NCBI RefSeq assembly: GCF_003268395.1 | Contig: NZ_LQXQ01000029.1 | Span: forward strand, 1-50,607 | From: Acinetobacter sp. CFCC 10889 | Lineage (GTDB): Bacteria > Pseudomonadota > Gammaproteobacteria > Pseudomonadales > Moraxellaceae | Length of the DNA: 50,607 nucleotides | Reading direction: 5' to 3' | Shown here: in pieces, positions 47,576 through 50,607 of the stretch | Layout of the letters: each line of letters opens with the position of its first letter | How positions within the stretch are numbered: the stretch's first letter is position 1 | Notes under the pieces: generated by a model | What the model saw: only the letters and a program-made list of their open reading frames with translations | What the model was told of the DNA's origin: nothing | Databases searched by the model: none | Program-made: the position numbers and the translations under genes

Positions 47576-47855
47576 ATTTATGTCAATAGAAGTCATTAAA
47601 ATGAACATTTTGGTGACTTCTTTTCTTAATAAAATAAGATTAAAATCAATAACATTATTCAAAAAATAGAGATAAACTCTAGAGTTATATTTTTATTCTC
47701 ATCATATGATTTTTATCTGTAAAATTAACCATCAAAATTTAAAGAAATTGACCTATCCAACTGTATCAAAATTGCATGAATGATTTGGCTGTATTTTTAC
47801 TTATACATTCATGGACTTTGATGGCTTGGGTGAGTTGAAAAGTTAGGAAAATGCG

Positions 47856-49013
47856 ATGACTGATGCGCAAAACCCCCATGCTTCTTCAAACGATGTAAAT
47901 GAAGCGCGAGCTGATGTAGAAGCCAAAAAAAAACGTAAAAAGGCATTAAAAATTTTTGCCCTCCTCATTATTGTTGTTGCAATTTTATATGCCATTTGGG
48001 TGTTATTCTTTGGCAATACTGTTGAAACAGATAATGCTTATGTTGGCGCTGAAACTGCTGAAATTACTTCAATGGTTAGCGGTCAGGTGGAAAAAGTTCT
48101 GGTCAGTGATACACAGCAAGTCAAAAAAGGTGAGGTCTTGGCTGTCATTGACAATCGTGATGCCAAAATTGCCTTAGCGCAAGCGGAAGCTCAATTAGCG
48201 AAAGCCAAACGTCAATATACACAAAGCTCAGCGAATAGTAGTTCTTTATCTTCACAGATTTTGATTAGTGCTGATGATATTAACAGCGCTAAAGCACAAG
48301 TGGCACAAGCTGAAGTTGCTTTGCAACAAGCTAAACAGGAATTTGCACGCCGTCAGCAGTTGAGTGCTTCAGGTGCAATTTCCAAAGAAGAATTTACCAA
48401 ATCACAAAGTGCTCTAGACAATGCCAAAGCCAGTGTCGATGTGGCAAAAGCGGCATTGGCACAAACTGAATCAAAACGTAAAGCTGCACAAAGTAACTTA
48501 GATGCCAATGAAGCTTTGATTCGTGGTACTTCGGAAAGTTCAACACCTGATGTTTTGGTGGCTCAAGCCAAATTGGATCAAGCACTTTTAGATTTACAAC
48601 GTACTGAAATTAAAGCACCTTTAGATGGGGTGATTGCTCGCCGTAGTATTCAAGTTGGGCAGCGTGTGACCGCAGGTTCAAGCCTGATGAAAATTGTCCC
48701 AATTTCAGCGCTTTATGTCGATGCCAATTTTAAAGAAAGCCAATTGAAAGATGTTAAAGTTGGGCAGAAAGCGACATTAACTTCAGATTTATATGGAAAA
48801 AAAGTTGAATATCACGGTACTGTGATTGGTTTTTCAGGTGGAACAGGTTCGGCATTTGCTTTAATTCCTGCACAAAATGCAACAGGGAATTGGATCAAAG
48901 TCGTGCAACGTTTGCCTGTACGTATTCAACTTGATCCAAAAGAATTGGCTAAACACCCTTTACGTGTTGGCTTGTCGATGAATGCTGAGGTTGATACCTC
49001 ATCAGCGAAGTAA
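47856..49013 (+). CDS. emrA: EmrA-type membrane fusion protein
   Basis: A 385-residue HlyD-family adaptor that links the inner-membrane pump to an outer-membrane channel in drug efflux. After a Lys-rich cytoplasmic N-terminus, one membrane helix lies at about 31-52 (KIFALLIIVVAILYAIWVLF). VETDNAYVGAETAEI, then a long helical hairpin rich in Ala/Gln, and TEIKAPLDGVIARRSIQVGQRV (the lipoyl-like half) are characteristic. AGGA is 7 nt upstream of ATG 47856. emrB follows 6 nt after the stop. Confidence 0.92.
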   Translation: MTDAQNPHASSNDVNEARADVEAKKKRKKALKIFALLIIVVAILYAIWVLFFGNTVETDNAYVGAETAEITSMVSGQVEKVLVSDTQQVKKGEVLAVIDNRDAKIALAQAEAQLAKAKRQYTQSSANSSSLSSQILISADDINSAKAQVAQAEVALQQAKQEFARRQQLSASGAISKEEFTKSQSALDNAKASVDVAKAALAQTESKRKAAQSNLDANEALIRGTSESSTPDVLVAQAKLDQALLDLQRTEIKAPLDGVIARRSIQVGQRVTAGSSLMKIVPISALYVDANFKESQLKDVKVGQKATLTSDLYGKKVEYHGTVIGFSGGTGSAFALIPAQNATGNWIKVVQRLPVRIQLDPKELAKHPLRVGLSMNAEVDTSSAK

Positions 49014-49019
49014 TCGCTT

Positions 49020-50546
49020 ATGAATACAGCAACTTTTTCAGGCGAGTTGAAAGGTGGGCGCTTACTTTTAGCTGCATTTTTCTTAGCTCTTGCTAATTTT
49101 ATGGTCGTGTTAGACATGACCATTGCCAACGTCTCTGTGCCACACATTACAGGAAGTTTGGCTGTTTCTAGTACACAAGGAACATGGGTGATTACCTCCT
49201 ATGCAGTGGCTGAGGCAATTTGTGTGCCACTCACAGGATGGCTGGTTGGACGTTTTGGTGCGGTTCGTGTATTTACCGTGTGTTTGATTGGTTTTACCAC
49301 ATTTTCCATTTTATGTGGTTTATCCAATAGTTTGGCAATGTTGGTGATCTGTCGTATCGGGCAAGGTTTGTTTGGTGGTCCGATCATGCCACTGAGTCAA
49401 ACTTTGTTGATGCATATTTTCCCACCTGAAAAGCATTCGCAAGCAATGGGCATGTGGGCAATGACTACAGTGGTGGGTCCAATTTTAGGACCTATTCTTG
49501 GTGGTACGATCAGTGATAACTTTTCATGGCATTGGATTTTCTTTATTAATATTCCTGTTGGAATACTGTGCGCAGTAGGTGTAATGCGTTTGTTGAAAAC
49601 GGCTGAAACCCCGATTAATAAACTACCAATTGATACCATTGGTTTAACTTTACTGGTGGTTTGGATTGGTGCGTTACAGCTAATCCTTGATTTGGGACAT
49701 GAACGAGATTGGTTCAATAGTACCTTGATTTGTATTCTCGCTGTGATTTTGGTGATTGGATTTATTGCCTTTTTCATTTGGGAATATTATGAAAAGCATC
49801 CAATCGTAAATATCCAAATCTTCCGCTATCGAGGATTTACCATTGCCACAACTTCTTTGGCATTTGCCTTTGCAGCATTCTTTGGCAGTATTGTCCTGAT
49901 CCCGCAATGGTTGCAGATTAACTTGGGTTATACAGCTTCGTGGGCGGGTTATCTGACTGCAACAATGGGCTTTGGAAGTCTGATGATGTCACCAATTGTG
50001 GCGAAAATGGCAACCAAGTATGACCCAAGAGCATTGTCGAGCTTTGGTCTGATGATTTTAGGTTGTGTGACGTTAATGCGCTCATTTTGGACGAGTGATG
50101 CTGACTTTATGGCATTGGCATTGCCACAGATTATTCAAGGTTTTGCCGTTCCATTCTTTTTTATTCCTTTATCCAATATCGCTTTGGGGGTGGTACGACC
50201 TGATGAAGTGGCTTCGGCAGCAGGTTTGATGAACTTTATGAGAACTATGGCAGGGGCAATCGGTGCATCTGTTGCGGTAACCATTTGGGATGATCATACC
50301 AAGCTTGCTCGCAGTGAAATCGTCTCAAGCATGCATGTTGAAGAAACGCAGCGCAATTTGGTCAATAGTGGTTTTAGTCCTGAAATGGCATTAGGAACAA
50401 TTTCTAACTTAGTTGATAAAGAAGCATTGACGGTTTCAGTCAATCATGTGTTTCTGATTTTTGCCATGATTTTCATTTTTGCAGGATTGATCATTTGGCT
50501 GTGCCCTAAGCCAAAAAATACTGTTGGACCTGGTGCAGCCCATTAA
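49020..50546 (+). CDS. emrB: EmrB-type MFS drug exporter (DHA2, 14 helices)
   Basis: A 508-residue major-facilitator exporter of the DHA2 family with about fourteen membrane segments, driven by the proton gradient and partnered by EmrA. The family signature near the start, FMVVLDMTIANVSVPHITGSL, holds the acidic residue of helix 1, and LVGRFGAVRVFTVCLIGFT is motif A. GPILGPILGGTISDNFSWHWIFFINIPVG is the antiporter motif. No strong ribosome site is seen, so translation is probably coupled to emrA. No regulator is adjacent in the window. A terminator follows. Confidence 0.93.
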   Translation: MNTATFSGELKGGRLLLAAFFLALANFMVVLDMTIANVSVPHITGSLAVSSTQGTWVITSYAVAEAICVPLTGWLVGRFGAVRVFTVCLIGFTTFSILCGLSNSLAMLVICRIGQGLFGGPIMPLSQTLLMHIFPPEKHSQAMGMWAMTTVVGPILGPILGGTISDNFSWHWIFFINIPVGILCAVGVMRLLKTAETPINKLPIDTIGLTLLVVWIGALQLILDLGHERDWFNSTLICILAVILVIGFIAFFIWEYYEKHPIVNIQIFRYRGFTIATTSLAFAFAAFFGSIVLIPQWLQINLGYTASWAGYLTATMGFGSLMMSPIVAKMATKYDPRALSSFGLMILGCVTLMRSFWTSDADFMALALPQIIQGFAVPFFFIPLSNIALGVVRPDEVASAAGLMNFMRTMAGAIGASVAVTIWDDHTKLARSEIVSSMHVEETQRNLVNSGFSPEMALGTISNLVDKEALTVSVNHVFLIFAMIFIFAGLIIWLCPKPKNTVGPGAAH

Positions 50547-50575
50547 TTCTGTTCGGATTATTTTTGATGAAATTC

Positions 50576-50602
50576 AAGCCTACTGTAAAGTGGGCTTTTT
50601 AT
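50576..50602 (+). terminator. terminator after emrB
   Basis: AAGCCTAC (50576-50583) pairs with GTGGGCTT (50590-50597) with one wobble, loop TGTAAA, followed by T at 50596-50600. Confidence 0.8.
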
Positions 50603-50607
50603 TTTCT

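Overview
The window looks like chromosomal DNA of an Acinetobacter species. The evidence is the low-GC coding style, the rpoN-hpf-ibaG-murA-hisG-hisD-hisC block, a six-gene fil cluster and an ABZJ_00895-type membrane protein, all of which I recall from that genus. Every gene assignment comes from reading the sequence; no search was run.

Layout. 1-3380: minus-strand glutamate/aspartate ABC importer gltIJKL; gltI carries two compensating single-base frameshifts, and a 16-bp hairpin lies between gltI and gltJ. 3825-11705: sigma-54 (rpoN), ribosome hibernation factor, BolA-type ibaG, murA, and the histidine genes hisG, hisD and hisC, with a DUF4272 gene set between hisG and hisD. pabB converges on hisC at 11737-13119. 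13379-21484: filA-F, a predicted surface-fibre export locus made of a secreted Gly/Ala-rich protein, a C39 cysteine peptidase, two beta-barrel proteins, an envelope protein and a lipoprotein. 21557-31879: housekeeping genes (two Nudix hydrolases, one frameshifted; gamma-carbonic anhydrase; tsaB; uppP; rsmJ; fghA; rpe) mixed with less-known envelope genes (a membrane C13 peptidase, a DUF898/M48 pair, a DUF2218 protein). 31895-31967 is a six-unit, 12-bp tandem array resembling DnaA boxes.

32304-35971 is a copper-tolerance operon: a CopL-like protein, the oxidase CopA, a His/Met-rich periplasmic protein that appears to be a duplicated 5' end of copB, and CopB. 36111-36922 is a guanidine-II (mini-ykkC) riboswitch controlling two tandem Gdx/SugE exporters, followed by ogt and a NERD gene. 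38165-47536 holds metabolic and envelope genes (thiD, a HAD phosphatase, a Spo0M-like protein, an acyltransferase, a TIGR01777 epimerase, thiO, hemB, a thioesterase), several separated by REP-like palindromic repeats. 47856-50546 is an EmrAB-type drug efflux pair.

The most interesting items are the fil locus, which parallels the Pseudomonas Fap amyloid system in parts list; the phased DnaA-box-like array; the copB 5'-end duplication; and the guanidine riboswitch with two exporters. At least three single-base lesions (gltI twice, the CoA-pyrophosphatase-like Nudix gene once, possibly hisG) suggest either real gene decay or indel errors in the assembly. I found no tRNA, rRNA, CRISPR array, insertion sequence or prophage.
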